From NCBI GenBank assembly GCA_944470555.2, contig OX104128.1, forward strand, positions 43,011,920 through 43,075,919: 64,000 bases of DNA, read 5' to 3'. Shown here one piece after another: positions 23,528 through 35,125 of this stretch. The position numbers and the translations under genes were made by a program. The DNA is from Heterobilharzia americana. Lineage: Eukaryota > Platyhelminthes > Trematoda > Strigeidida > Schistosomatidae. The stretch's first letter is position 1. Each line of letters begins with the position of its first letter. The notes beneath the pieces are model-generated. The model was not told where the DNA came from. It did no database searches and worked only from the letters and a program-made list of their open reading frames with translations.

Positions 23528-23750
23528 GTCAACAGATAGAAGTGACTAATGGTCATCGTACAAGAAGTGGCCATCGTGCCTCATTGATCTTGTTAAAAAG
23601 CCTTGGAATTTGAAGTGATGGGTATGAGGTTCAAATCTCAGTCGGGACATCATCACTCACTGAGGTGCAGGTACATCAAGCTAACGATTCCAAAATAAGA
23701 CGAAACGTGGATTCTGGATTCCTCTGCAAGCCACAACGAGGTAGGTTATT
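23528..23750 (+). repeat. SM-alpha-type repeat, plus strand, head-to-head with previous
   Basis: Opposite in orientation to the unit just before it. The head reads GGGTATGAGGTTCAAATCTC (B-box-like, about 23623-23642), then CATCACTCACTGAGGTGCAGG. A decayed ribozyme follows at 23668-23720: GCTAACGATTCC for CTGACGAGTCC, and AAGACGAAACG. It ends CTGGATTCCTCTGCAAGCC. The catalytic box is lost, so no activity is expected. Confidence 0.75.
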
Positions 23751-25421
23751 GTACTACTCATGGTATCCTATCAGAGTTATGTAGCCTGAAACAGTTGGCA
23801 ATGTGAAGGAATGTAGTGATCAGAAACTTGCTACAACTAGTAGTTTCATATTCATGGGACTTAATCTTTACTTTCACAGGTTGAATATGATTCCATGTTA
23901 TTTGTTTTAAATTTTTTTCACAAGAATTGACATCATTATGAAAAATATTGGAAGCCAAAAATCACGGTCCCTTGTCGTGTCCTGTTCATTAAATCCTCAG
24001 TACCACAAATCCAGACTCCATATGTAATGTAGCTCAAAAAATGTCGAGTTTAAAGGATTCATAGATGAGCATTGCTGTGGATTTCATTACTTTGTAGTTC
24101 TCAGAATGATGAGTGATGAGATAAGCTTCACTAAAGTCAGTCAGTTATGTCCACAAAACTTGGCAATTTATGTCGGCTGTTTTATTTTCAAATCGTACAT
24201 CACTGTTTTTAAAAGATTTAAATGAATGACATTAATTATTCCGGGATCTCATTTTTTATTCATTTGACAATTATTGGTAAGTTAGTATCTGAATTTCCCA
24301 CACCATTAATCTTTGAATAATGCAGTTAATCTAAGCTGTGAGGATTTGGAATACCTCTGGTCAAAATGAAAGGAAGACAAGAGACCTTTAGCCATTTTAA
24401 CTTTTGGGATACCAAACATTTATCGGGTATTATCTAAGATGCCTATTCATGCATTAAAAATTTGCCCCCAAAAACTACATGAACTGCTGGTTAAACTAGG
24501 TTTATCTGCCTGATTTCATTAGACCTATTAATATGAGTTAAGTTATATATACAGTTTTAGCATATGCTCTGAAAGAATTATTTGTCACATTTAAATTATT
24601 TTAATAATATTTGGAACAGTGAGCAAAGGCAAATCAAACATCCACAATCTCAGCTAAATAAACCCTAAATATAACCATTTTCAAAGTGAATAAGTCACCC
24701 AAAGTGAGAACATATATACCTATCACAATCTACAGTAATTTTTTAAATACTGTCATGAGATCTGCAATCATTTTTTGTCAGATTTGACATGTAGCCTTCA
24801 CTTATTAACAAGCATTATATCAAAACATTTGAACAGAGGAAAATAACCAGTGATCGAATATCCGACTACTTTTAAGAGAGTTCTCAAGGTCCAATACGTC
24901 ATCTATTAAAGTATACAATCTTCCACTTTAAGTTTTTACTCATCTTTTTTTGTTACCAACGCTTTAGATTTTCGGAAGCTCTCCTAATTGATGTATAAAT
25001 CTCATAGCTATGTTATTTTGAGTATTATAAAATGAGATTGAATGTATGTTTTGTGAATATACATCCTAAAATTGATTTCCATCTATTGGTAACAAAAGGA
25101 AGAGAACACAACATAACAATTCATCTGTATAAACATCATCTTAGAATAAAGTACGTATATGGTAACACTAGTTAGTCATAAATAATTTCCTGCCTAAGAT
25201 AGAAAATGCTTGTCACAGTGAATCATTCAAGTGGAATAATATCAAACTTTTCTATATTTTATTGCGTGTCGGGAAGATTTTTGCCAGTATTTGTTTTCGA
25301 TGAAGTATTTGTAAACACAAACACACACATCCAGTTTATAGTTATTTCACTTGATTACTTGACTATACGAAAAGTGGAATACTCAATGTTATATCTTTTC
25401 TTATCACTTACTATATGCCCT

Positions 25422-25423
<2 letters not shown>
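23751..25423. other. No recognisable feature
   Basis: AT-rich DNA without a recognisable reading frame or repeat. The frame 25206-25487 runs into the TA microsatellite and is not considered coding. Confidence 0.4.

Positions 25424-25479
<56 letters not shown>
25424..25479. repeat. (TA)n microsatellite
   Basis: Near-perfect TA dinucleotide run of about 56 bp. Confidence 0.97.
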
Positions 25480-25484
<5 letters not shown>

Positions 25485-25689
25485 TAGTCAATCAGTGACT
25501 CTCCACGAGCATTGAATGAGTTGTATCCTAACAATGCCTTGTATCGTCTGGATTATATATTTCCTTAGAAGTTTCATTGGGTTAAAAATGATAAGTAAAT
25601 CTAGTAAAGTTCTACAATTATAACTGAAGTGCAGAAAATGGTTTAAAGGTATAAATATACATATGTATATTCTCTGTTATTACTTGCAT

Positions 25690-25775
25690 ACTAAGATGCA
25701 GATACATCTAGCTGACGAGTCCCAAGTAGGACAAAACGTCCTGGATTCTAATACCAACAGCTGTCCATCATTACT
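25690..25775 (+). repeat. SM-alpha-type ribozyme fragment
   Basis: A short piece: GCAGATACATCTAGCTGACG, then AGTCCCAAGTAGGACAAAAC and GTCCTGGATTC. CTGACGA and stem II (GTCC/GGAC) are intact, but GAAA has become AAAA and stem III is reduced. It ends in a degenerate CAGCTGTCCATCATTA tail. It lies about 0.6 kb upstream of the Penelope-like element. Confidence 0.7.
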
Positions 25776-26598
25776 ATATATTTATTCTTTGTTCAAAATA
25801 CAGGGTGTGTGAGTGTTGTTGTTTAACGTTGAGAAGACCAATTGTTTTATTAGATTTGAGGGTTAACCACTGCTTTGTGAATAACCTAAAGTGGATTTAG
25901 GTGTTGTCAGTACAATGTTAGAAAAGCTTGTTTATCCGCTTAAGGGGAAATGCTTATCACTTTTCAGTGTTAGTTGAATGGCGGATCGTTGGATTAGACT
26001 TTCCATTCACAATTCGTTCTCCACAATTATATACACAATAGACAGTTTCGTTCGCTCTGAAGTTGAACTTATTTTAAGGTTTCCTGTTACAAAACAATTG
26101 AATGGTGCTGTGATATAGCTATAAAAGCAAACATTTATCACCACTAAGTAGCCGAAGTAGCTGTCAAGTTCTTAGTGTTTACCACTGGCCGGAGTTTTTC
26201 TATCAAGTCTCGGAATGTAAGTATCAACTGAATAAAATCCAGAATCAGTTAAATCAAAAAGTTCAACAAATTATTGCAAGAAAAATATCTCTCAGAAGAT
26301 AATCAAATTACAAATGAAGCATCATCAAACATCGATAGAACAATGCGGGTAGTCAATCTCTCTTGGAGAAGCCAAAGCTCAGATGAGACGAAAGCACTCG
26401 AAAAAGGACAACGTGACAGTAGGTCATCTAAAACCAGAAGATGTCATACCTAGCATAGAAGCAGCTTTAAGCTCGGTGGATGCAGCAACAGCTGAACAGG
26501 TTAGAGCACAGTGAAAAGACGAAAGAGCTCTGAATAGTCTACGGAATGACAATAATATAGTATTTTTTAAGTCTGATAAAGGTAATTCAACAGTAGTT

Positions 26599-27545
26599 AT
26601 GGATAAATTGGATTACTTCAGCAAAATTGACGAACATATCCAAACAGGACGATATGAAGAAATGAAGAAGCCCTTAGACACGGTTATGAATAAACTCAGG
26701 AAATCTACAGCCTATCTGATACGCAGACTAAAACCATCTCAAGGTGAGTCCAAGCGGTCTCATTTAATGCCTAAAACTAATAATTCTAGCAGAATTTATG
26801 GCACTGTTAAGATTCATAAACCAGGTTATCCGATTAGACCTATGTTTGACTTCAGAAATACCTTAACATATGAACTAGCAAAGTACTTAGCTTCTATATT
26901 AGGCCGTACTAGGAACCGTTCAAGTTCCAGACTAGTAAACTGTTATGAGTTAAAACTTAGGCTTAATGGCCTACACATAGAAGAGGATGAAAAAAATGGT
27001 TACCTTCGATGTAACTAGACTGTATACTAAAATATCAATCAATATGGCACTTCAGGCAGTCAGAAGTCAACTAAATATTGGCTCAGCACCTACAGAACTA
27101 AGATATCGGTTGGTGAGATCTTATTGGCATACAGTTATGCCTGACCTCCACAGTCTTCAAGTTTCAGGGTAAAATATACGGATAAACTGAAGGAGCAGAA
27201 ATTGGATCGCCAATATTCCCAATCGTAGCAGATATATTTATGGATAGTTGGGAAAACATGGCTTTATAAATGTTTAGTCCTGCACCAAAGATATGGTGGC
27301 TATATGTGGATGATACATTTACTGTGTTGAAGTCCGAACATATCGACAATTTCCTCATGCATATAAACTCAGTAGCAAACGCAATACAATTGACTTACGA
27401 GACAGAAAATGAGCAAGGAGAATTACCTATGTTGGGTTGCAGAATAAAACGAAGAGCAGACAATGGCTTAGATACTACTGTCTACAGAAAACCAACACAT
27501 TCCAATAGGTATCTAGACTTCACATCATCCCATCCAATGTGTTAA
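26599..27545 (+). pseudogene. Penelope-like reverse transcriptase, frameshifted
   Basis: Three successive frames (26599-27018, 26987-27172, 27270-27545) together cover the RT core. The second restarts at the family sequence EDEKMVTFDVT-like, so a small insertion near 26990-27000 breaks the first. A stop at 27170 and another at 27267 precede the YVDD frame. The YVDD catalytic box is unaltered, so this copy decayed less in the active site than elsewhere. Confidence 0.8.
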
Positions 27546-27768
27546 AGCAGGATTAGTCAAATGTCTAAGTTACAGAGCTAGAAAACTGACTAGTCAAAGC
27601 AAGGACCTAAACAAGGAATAGAAACACGTAAAAGAAGCGCTAATAGTTAGTAGTTATCTTCCACAGTTTATTAAGAAATTCTTACGGACACACAAAAAGC
27701 AAAAAAATAAGTTACAAGAGTATGACTAATAACGACAACACGAGTAAAAAGAAGTTCACAGCTTCATT

Positions 27769-28260
27769 ATGTTACCGTATAAGGAGGGTACCTCGGAAAC
27801 TTTACATAGAATCCTCAACAGAGCTGGAATTAGGGTGGCATTTAAACCTACAGACTCACTCAGAGATAAACTTTGTCGGCTTAAACATCCGAAGGAAAGA
27901 AATAGGCAAAATAATATAATCTACCAAATTCCATGTAATGACTATGAGGTCAAGTATGTAGGTCAAACTAGTCGGTTGGGGTCAGTTAGAGTAGTCTAAC
28001 ATAGGAATTTAGCTAAATATAGAATAACAGGCCTAAATAAGATTAATAATCTAAAAATTAAACTTGGCTTTGCTATGCATGCATTAATTAACACAACAGG
28101 GTGGGATAAAGCCACTGTACTTAAGTCCAATAATATCAGGTGGAGAGAGAGATTTATTACTGAATCTTTGGTCATCGAATCAACACACAACATATGTAAT
28201 AGAAATGACGCATACCTATACCAGAGATATGGAAAATTTTACTACCAATGAAAACAATTC
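27769..28260 (+). pseudogene. Penelope-like C-terminal GIY-YIG-type domain
   Basis: Begins LPYKEGTSETLHRILNRAG and reaches CNDYEVKYVGQTSR (a YVG version of the GIY-YIG second motif). It continues after a stop at 27997-27999 with HRNLAKYR, WDKATVLKS and RWRERFITESL, the last giving the conserved E of this nuclease type. The same sequence, more diverged, is on the minus strand at 46720-47365. Confidence 0.75.
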
Positions 28261-28304
28261 ATATGAGGTGATATAACTATAAAGATCAAATATCGAAAGT
28301 AGTA

Positions 28305-28365
28305 TGATTACATCGATATGATTATGAGCAATAATTTATGCTCGAAACGTCATCAAGTAAATAAT
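28305..28365 (+). ncRNA. Hammerhead-like hairpin at 3' end of Penelope-like element
   Basis: A stem GAGCA/TGCTC closing AATAATTTA-type loop is followed by CGAAACGTCATC, resembling hammerhead stem II plus the GAAA box and a GTC triplet with a minimal stem III. The catalytic CTGANGA box is not canonical: GATATGATTAT stands before the stem. Penelope-like elements are known to carry hammerheads in their terminal repeats, so this is probably a diverged or dead version. Confidence 0.4.
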
Positions 28366-28534
28366 ACTGGATAACTGTGTGTTATAAATTACATAAACAA
28401 ATCTAACATGGAATTAAATGAACATGACACTGACAAATTGCATTTTGGTACGAAGCTCTGAACATCTTATCTATAAGGCTTTCAAATTTAACAATGGGTG
28501 ATATGGGTTTCCATCTTTGAGGGGTATCAATTTA

Positions 28535-28610
28535 CCTTGTAGCTGCAGATACACCTTACTGCCAACAAGTACGAAACCTAGGTCCAAGGCTCCAGGTTAC
28601 TTCACTTACA
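28535..28610 (+). repeat. Fragment of SINE body family
   Basis: The sequence GCAGATACACCTTACTGCC, AACAAGTACGAAACCTAGG is shared in the opposite orientation with 39900-39960 and more weakly with 35725-35780. Only the body is present, without a tRNA-like head. Confidence 0.55.
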
Positions 28611-31456
28611 TCGTCACTTCATCGCCATTATAAATGCATTATAAAGCTCAGTACCTATACATATAGATGCATCACCTTAATACTTTCATCAAAGTAAGAA
28701 GGTGACAGGCTTTCTGAAAGTTCCAATGAAAAAAAGTGTGTTGATGTAGGCTGTTAGAAACCTCCTATGACTCCATGTACGGTCAATACATTGGCAACTT
28801 CAGATATGCCAGTCATGCACAGAAAAAGTAGGTCATAAATAACCTCGCTTCTTACTCTTTTCTCTGAAACTTTCATCAACATACCAAGCACTATGCAGAA
28901 AGTTGGCCTTCTGCAGTATACTAGTTAGATGTTAAGCTTCATCAGTGAACTAGCAGGCGGTGTGTTATGTAGTATTACGAGATCTTTCACATGTTACCTT
29001 TTCTGGCAGATGCAGTCATACTGTTGATGAGCAACTTCTGTTGTCTCACCAGACAAAGTGTAAGCGAATAAGGAACAGAACAAACTTCATGTAAAACTTC
29101 AAGGAGACTGAAGTTTTCCGTTGTAAAAAATAATAAATTTATCACGAATATTGATTGGATGCTTCAGTCACCAATATCTGAGATTATTCGATGGTAAATT
29201 CATCGTTAATACTTACGTTTGTTTGAATATTTTCCTTGTATATTCTTCATATACCACATATCAGAAGTGAACAGAAATCACTGGAGAAGCTCATTGCTCT
29301 CCGACTCAAAAGACACCTTAGATGCTTTGATAAACGTTTTTGTGAATAATGAGAGTATGGAACAAACGACAATCCCTTAATTTAATCTCTTATTAGCGGC
29401 AGATAACAATCCGAGGATGCCGAACTGAATGACTGAGAATCACACAAGTCAATGTCGGCTATGGTAAACGTACGCTACCATTTCAAGGTTAAACGAATCA
29501 CGAGATCAATTCAAAATCTGACAGTTCAGCACTCCAACCAACAATACTCTCATAATGAAACTTTTCGTAGTTTATTGGAAAAAATGTTTTTGTAATCTAT
29601 CTAGTTAAGCAGTAGTTCAGAAAATTATGCTGTGTGTTGTATCCAATGAGGAAAAGAAATTCTAACCGTCTGTATTTACTGGGAAAACTCACATTTTTGT
29701 TCTTTTCTGTTGCATATTCAGTTTAGTAATTTATTTTTATTGGTATGGAACAGAGGGTTCTCTGATAAACACTATAAAATCTCATGAAAATAACTCATTA
29801 CTACGAAAATCGAGAAGTTCAATAATAGGGAAATCACTGGATTCTCATAGTGAATGATATATAAGTTTTGTGGCATATCTTATAGAACGGAATTAGTTCG
29901 CTAAATTGGGTTTTGAATTTTTAAGCATTAAGCGTTTTCATATTCTCACAAAATATGCCTCCTATGGGAAAAAGACTTGAAATTAGGTCAATGCATTCGT
30001 GTATCAAATAATTCGGCTAATTTCATTTATGTTTTCATTCAGTCATCAGTCACGTAATGACATGAGACATGAGAAGGTGAATTCTCTTCCACACATACAT
30101 ACACACATAGTTAAATCATCTTGTGGAGATTTTCATGCGTTTTCGATGTAAAAGTTAAACAAAAACGACCTAAAGGCTGTTTCATTTTGGGTTCAAAAGT
30201 GTTGACCGAGTTTTGTTTAATATTCAGGATTGTAGGAGGAGTATAGAGAAACTGATATTCCGATAAATATTCGTTAAAGACGATAATTTGGTTTAAGTGG
30301 AAAACTTTATCCGAGTTTATTGAGAACTAATGTACAATAATAAGTGGAAACTGGAAGATGTATTATTAAAAGTGAAGGAATTTAAGAAAACTTTTATGAT
30401 ACGCAATTAATTCGCATTTACTGACAGTTTCCTGCTTGATGCAACTGATTTATTAAGCCTAACGCAGCGTAACGCTAACAACAGAAGGTGATTTTTATAA
30501 CATGAAAAGATCAGTCGATACGCTGAGCATATCTGCTCAATTTGTTTTGCTCAATTCGCTGCAAAGAAGAGATGCAACGAAACTATTTTTGTTGATGAAA
30601 ACTGTGTTTTGACTTGAGAAGGAAGACTGCCGCCTACGACATTACCCACCTTTTTATATACATAAGGATTGGGATGGGAAAATGGAAAGAATTAAGTGCA
30701 TTGCAGCCGAGAAAAATCCCTTATTTATGATACATACCTTGAAGAAGTGCGAAAATTTCAGAAACATAGATATTGAGTGTTTTGTTGATAAGTACTTCCA
30801 CTGCTTCCATAAAAAGTTGTTTTTTTAGATCATCGACCCCTGAAATAGGCTTAAACTGAATAACTCCTTTTTATCTCTAATCATTTATAAGTATATATAC
30901 TGATTCGTTACCCTGTCACAACCCATTCATTTAAAGTAAAGAGGCAGGGAGTTTTATTCACTTTTCTGAAAACGTACCAACATTTTGAAACTTAAAAGTC
31001 TTTAAGTATTCAATACTCCAGTCACTTGGTATTTACTTGATACTGAATATAGTGTACACATGTATACTGTAATCAGTGCATGTGTACTGATACGCTGATA
31101 TACTGATATATGTCAATTACACTAGTTTAATGAGAAGTGAAAAAGGAAAATATATTGATATTTGAATCGTTACACAACAAATGACAAGAAAAATCAAAAG
31201 GAGTTTCATTGGTGTTCATGTATTGACAATTTATTCATGGAAAAAGTTTGTGAATGATTTATATGCACAAAAGCTTTTTTGTTTTTTTCAGAAAAAGAGG
31301 TCACCTATATACTCTAAAACCTGGCTTGTAGAAGATAAGCAGCTGATAACATGATAAATTCGAGTTCTTTCTAAAATATTAGTTCGATTTGTGAGGATCA
31401 TTGTGATGTATCAAGTCATCCGAAAATTATATTTAATAACATCTTTTCTCTTACCC
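28611..31456. other. No recognisable feature
   Basis: AT-rich DNA, no assignable reading frame or repeat. A short degenerate TACTGATA-type repeat occurs at about 31080-31115. Confidence 0.4.
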
Positions 31457-31802
31457 ATGGCCAGAAATAATAAGCAACAAGGAGCTGTGGATGGGAACGA
31501 ACCAACCAAGAACTCGTTACTAAACAAATATGCAGAAGGAAGTGGAGATGGATTGGGCATACACTGAGAAGACCGATTGGGGACATCATGCGTCAGGCCC
31601 TCGAGTGGAATCCCCATGGAAAGCGATGAGTTGAGCATCCGAGATGACGATGACATGGAGGAGGTCGTGCGATGAGGAAATGAGAGCTTGTGGGCTGTCA
31701 TGGAGCCAGGTTGGAGAGACTGCAGAGAACAGAGTTCACTGGAGACGTGCTACTGAAGCCCTGTGTTCCATTAGGAACTCAAGGGACAAATAATAATAAT
31801 AA
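31457..31802 (+). mobile_element. RTE-type LINE, 3' end piece (inverted relative to its 5' part)
   Basis: Begins ATGGCCAGAAATAATAAGCA and runs through the family C-terminus (GGGCATACACTGAGAAGACC, GAGCTTGTGGGCTGTCATGG). It ends CAAGGGACAAATAATAATAA, the usual 3' tail. It starts within about 10 bp of the element position where the minus-strand piece 32029-34935 stops. The simplest reading is one LINE on the minus strand whose 3' end and flank were flipped. Stops break the protein. Confidence 0.85.
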
Positions 31803-32028
31803 CAATAATATTCGAAGCAGCGACCCCGGGTTACAAGGCCAGTGCTTTACCAAATGGACTACTAGTTCTTACTGCCTACAAGTTTTATACTTCAATTCAA
31901 TCACCGAAGGTGAATGAAAACAGACAGTGGATTATGGCGATATATGTAACAGAAAGATGACTACGGATCACGAAAAGAAACTTAATAGCATTATCTTTAG
32001 TGGGTGAACAGTTTTAAGTGAGTGCGTT
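31803..32028. other. Flank carried inside the inverted segment
   Basis: About 226 bp between the LINE tail and the other LINE piece. If the inversion model holds, this was the DNA just beyond the 3' end of the original insertion. It includes GCGACCCCGGGTTACAAGG. No gene is visible. Confidence 0.45.
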
Positions 32029-34935
32029 CTTCAGTAACGAGTGAGCGAGCGTAGGCGGCAGTTGTTGATGTATGATGTCTGTAGTTTGTTGGAAATCCCT
32101 TTCGTGATGCGCCAAGTCTCTCAACCATACAGGAGCACTGACTTGACGTTGGTGTTGAAAATTAGGATCTTGTTCCACATGTTGAATGGAGTGCAGAAGA
32201 TCCCCACACTAGTTTCAGGTTAATGAACGCCTGTCTTGCTGTCTTTCAGATCCTGGCTGACTTTGACATCCTCGTCTGTGCCGCTGCCTGTAGTTGAGAC
32301 AGTGCTGCTTAGATAGGTGAAGGAGGCTACTTTCTTTAAGTTTCTCCCGTTGATGGTGATTGGAGTTTGTTGTTGTTGTTGTTGTTGGAGTTGTTGGTTG
32401 GGTATCTTCATCACTTCTGTCTTCTATATATATTCACCTGAAGTCCCGTCTTCGCTGCCCTGCCTCTTCTGACAACTTGTTAGTTTTCGCCTGTAGATCT
32501 TCCAGTTTGTGTGACATTGGACATAAGTTATTGGCGAAATCTAAATCTTCTATGATCTTTTCCCTGGTCCAGCGTATCTCCCCTCTTCTTGCTCCTCATG
32601 GTTTGTTGCATCATCCAGTCCACTACAATCAGGAATATCATGGGTGATAGTAGACAGCCTTGTTTTACTCCATCCTGTCTTCACTTCAAAGGCATCACTG
32701 AGCTTTCCATTGTGAATTACTTGGCATGTGGCGTCTCCATATAGCTATTGAAAGAGAGTGATATGGGTTTGTGGTATTCCGTATTGTTGGAGCAGTTTCC
32801 AAATTACCTCTCGGTCGACGCTGTCAAAGGCCTTCTCAAAGTCGATGAAGTTGAGGTGTAGAGTTGACTGTCATTCCATGCTCTGTTCCATGATGATATG
32901 TAACGTTGCAATTTGATCCGCACATGATTTATACTTCCTAAATCAAGCCAGCCTGCCTATTACGGTCGTAGTTTTGAATCCAGCGCATCCTTTATTCTCT
33001 CCAGGATGATGCGGCTTAATATTTTGCTTGCTCTGGGTGGACAGGAGCGTGATTCCTCACCAGTCCTTGCAAAGACTTAGGTTTCCCTTCTTTGTGAGTA
33101 TGACAAGGTATCCCTTCTTCCAATCAGTGGGCAGGTACCTTCCCTTCGTTCCAGACCTTCTGAGGTAGTGGTGTGAGCATGTTCGCTGTTGTCTCTGCAA
33201 GTGTTCTCAGTGCTTCTGGCGGCACACCATTTGGTCCCGCTGCTTTCTCACATTTTAGTAGCCTTATGACATTCAGGAATTCTACTTTTGTTGGAGGGCT
33301 TGTGCTCACTTGTAGTTCTGTGGCAGGGCTTCAGGTAATATTTCTGGATGAAGTGCAGGTGGTGGTGGTAGTCGATTCAAGAGTTTTTCAAGTTGTCGGC
33401 TCATCGTTTCCTTTGTTTCTCTTCTTTCGTAATCAAATTTCCTTCTTCATCTTTTATTGGTTTCATCTGAGTTGATGTCTCCCATCCCATATAGCAACCT
33501 GGTTACTTGATACAATGTTGTCAGGTCTCTGTCTATCCTACCAGCAGCATGCTCTGATTCACTTGCCAATGTGTCGTAGAAGTGTCTTCTGTCTTTCAGC
33601 GCACTCTTCTTCACTTCTTTGTCCAGTGTAATGTTTTATACATTGTACTCACTTCTTCCTTTCGTTGTTCATCCTTGCACTGGTTCATATTCTGCTTCAC
33701 CATCCTCCTCTCCCTCCTCTATCAGCTTCCATGTGTCCATCGAGATCCATTCCATTCTTTGTCTTGCCTCTTCTTCTTCCTTCCTAATACGCTCGGTTAT
33801 GCAGGTCTCCTTCCACATGGCTTTCAAAGAGTTCCAGCCTCCTTTCACGTCCGATCCCTCACAGATGTTGATCAATGTCACCCATTTTGCCTTGATGGCT
33901 GACTGACGTGAAGATGCACTTTGTAGTTTCGTCCTTCAGTTCAGTTTCAGTTCTGGGTGTGGTGTTGAACTTCAACTGTGGTCTATCACCAGCTTCCTTG
34001 AAGGCTTTCAACTTCATTTGGAGGGTAGATTCCTTGCACTAGGTAGTGAGTGGTGTGAATCTATACCTGCTCCCCTTCTTCATCTCATCTGATCTTGTGT
34101 CCAGTAGGCTGACTGTATCTCCACTTTCTTCACATCCAGATGAAGTCGATCTCCACTTTTAGTGTGTCCTGGTGTCTGGTGAAATCGATGTGGCTGCCTT
34201 GTTAACATCCTTGTGTTTGTGCACACTGTCTCCAATCACCAAATCGTTGAATGCACAGAATTCCGCAAACAATTCTCCATTCTCATTCATCATTTCACCA
34301 ACTGCTTCACGACCGATGATAGATGAGTTCTCTTCCTGTGTTGTCCGCTCCCAGTTCGGCATTCATGTCACCCCACCCAATAGAATGGATTTTGATGTCG
34401 CCAACTGGGTAGGGTCTTGTCTAGTGTTGATTGCTGTTTTCTGTGGAACTTCTAGTTTTTCTCTTCATCTGCACATTTGTAGGTGTGTAGTGTAGCATTT
34501 TATGATTGTGACCTTCCTTCCTTTTGAGTTGAATCCATTTTGCTCTCATGATCTTGCAGGAGGAGTTTGGTTCCAACTGTATGAGGGCCTTCGATGCTGT
34601 TGGGGACATCATGATAGCCACTCCCTCAGTGTGCTTGTGATTGTCGTCTGTGTGAAGATATCGGAGTAGATTATTAACTCCCCACTTAAGTTTGGAGGGT
34701 CCACTCCCATTCCATCTACTTTCGCAAATTCCAAGCACTTCAGTGTGATACCTCATCTCGTTTGCAATCTGGGCTGCCTTGCTGGGTTCAAACATGGTGC
34801 GAAAATTCCATGTCCACACGCTTACTTTTGCCTTCATCGAGAGAAGACACGTCTGCCAATCGGCTTCCCGAAGGCTCTCACAAACCGGCATCATTTCGTC
34901 TCTCCGATTCCAGCGAGGAATATTTTTGTTATTAT
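32029..34935 (-). mobile_element. RTE-type LINE, near full-length 5' part
   Basis: Minus strand, same family as the copies at 4364-6822, 47855-48675 and 51654-52795. It is the only one with most of the APE-type endonuclease: a frame from 34894 gives VWTWNFRTMFEPSKAAQIA, EVLGICESRWNGSG and GVAIMMSP. A linker (33881-33669) leads to the RT (33309-33124: KAAGPNGVPPEALRTL). The RT continues through LLSTQ, FIDFEKAFDSVD and a frameshifted QGCLLSP box, then a glutamine-rich EVMKIPNQQLQQQQ segment (32414-32220). It stops at 32029 in the C-terminal region; the remainder lies inverted at 31457-31802. The FADD box is FANN, and the frameshift near 32670 equals that of the first copy. Confidence 0.88.
34159..34894 (-). 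pseudogene. APE-type endonuclease domain, broken
   Basis: The frame 34894-34421 (157 codons) holds the WNFRTM start motif and the ESRWNGSG box, where family members have the catalytic Glu (ETHW-like). A second frame, 34362-34159, gives GEMMNENGELFAEFC and LVIGDSVHKHKDVNKA. That is the stretch between the D-x-N box and the SPDxxxxxQIDH end in the family. A frameshift separates the two. In RTE elements this domain nicks the target DNA to prime reverse transcription. Confidence 0.8.
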
Positions 34936-34984
34936 TTTTTATATTTTGTTTGTGCTTTGAAGTTTGTTTAGCGGTTGGATTTCT

Positions 34985-35125
34985 TTCTACGGGCTTAGGA
35001 CCGGCTAGTAACTAGTGAACTAGTTAACCAGGGGCGGTTGCTTCGAATCCTACTGCTGCCGAAATTTTCGCTTCACCTTTGATCGTCAACTAGTAGAAAT
35101 ATGTGAACGTTATCCTGTCCGACAA
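34985..35125 (+). repeat. tRNA-derived SINE-like copy
   Basis: A B-box-like GCTTCGAATCC lies at 35040-35050, with an A-box-like TAGTAACTAGTG upstream near 35007. Then comes GCTGCCGAAATTTTCGCTTC, shared with the copy at 49248-49405 (GCGGTCCAAATTTTCATTTC). The end GTTATCCTGT resembles the end of 37960-38270. Confidence 0.6.

Larger units (their letters stand above)
26320..28375 (+). mobile_element. Penelope-like retroelement (RT + GIY-YIG), broken
   Basis: From about 26330 frames give ALEKGQ, KPEDVIPS-type, FFKSDKGNSTVVMDKLDYF, then SRIYGTVKIHKPGYPIRPM (family: Y/G-x-x-KIHK). Next come VTFDVTRLYTKI, the catalytic WWLYVDDTF (YVDD at 27303-27314), and a GIY-YIG-like segment IIYQIPCNDYEVKYVGQTSR near 27914-27975. 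This is the domain order of Penelope-like elements, which use an RT plus a GIY-YIG nuclease rather than an APE endonuclease. The frame is interrupted at least at 27017, 27172, 27268 and 27542, so it is inactive. The 3' flank holds a hammerhead-like hairpin (about 28309-28362) also present at the end of the copy at 46720-47365. Confidence 0.85.

Noticed and set aside
25424..25479. CRISPR-like or regulatory repeat
   Set aside because: Simple TA dinucleotide run in a eukaryotic genome; no spacer structure.
25206..25487. 93-codon frame ending in an Ile-Tyr run
   Set aside because: The C-terminal run is the translated TA microsatellite; the rest has no recognisable domain.
33173..33906. Plus-strand frames of about 100 codons
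   Set aside because: Antisense to the minus-strand RTE copy; the sense strand carries the RT motif KAAGPNGVPPEAL.
31457..34935. LINE 5' inversion by twin priming
   Set aside because: In twin priming the inverted 5' part lies upstream of the 3' part and the tail is at the far end; here the tail lies between the two pieces, which fits a later inversion better.
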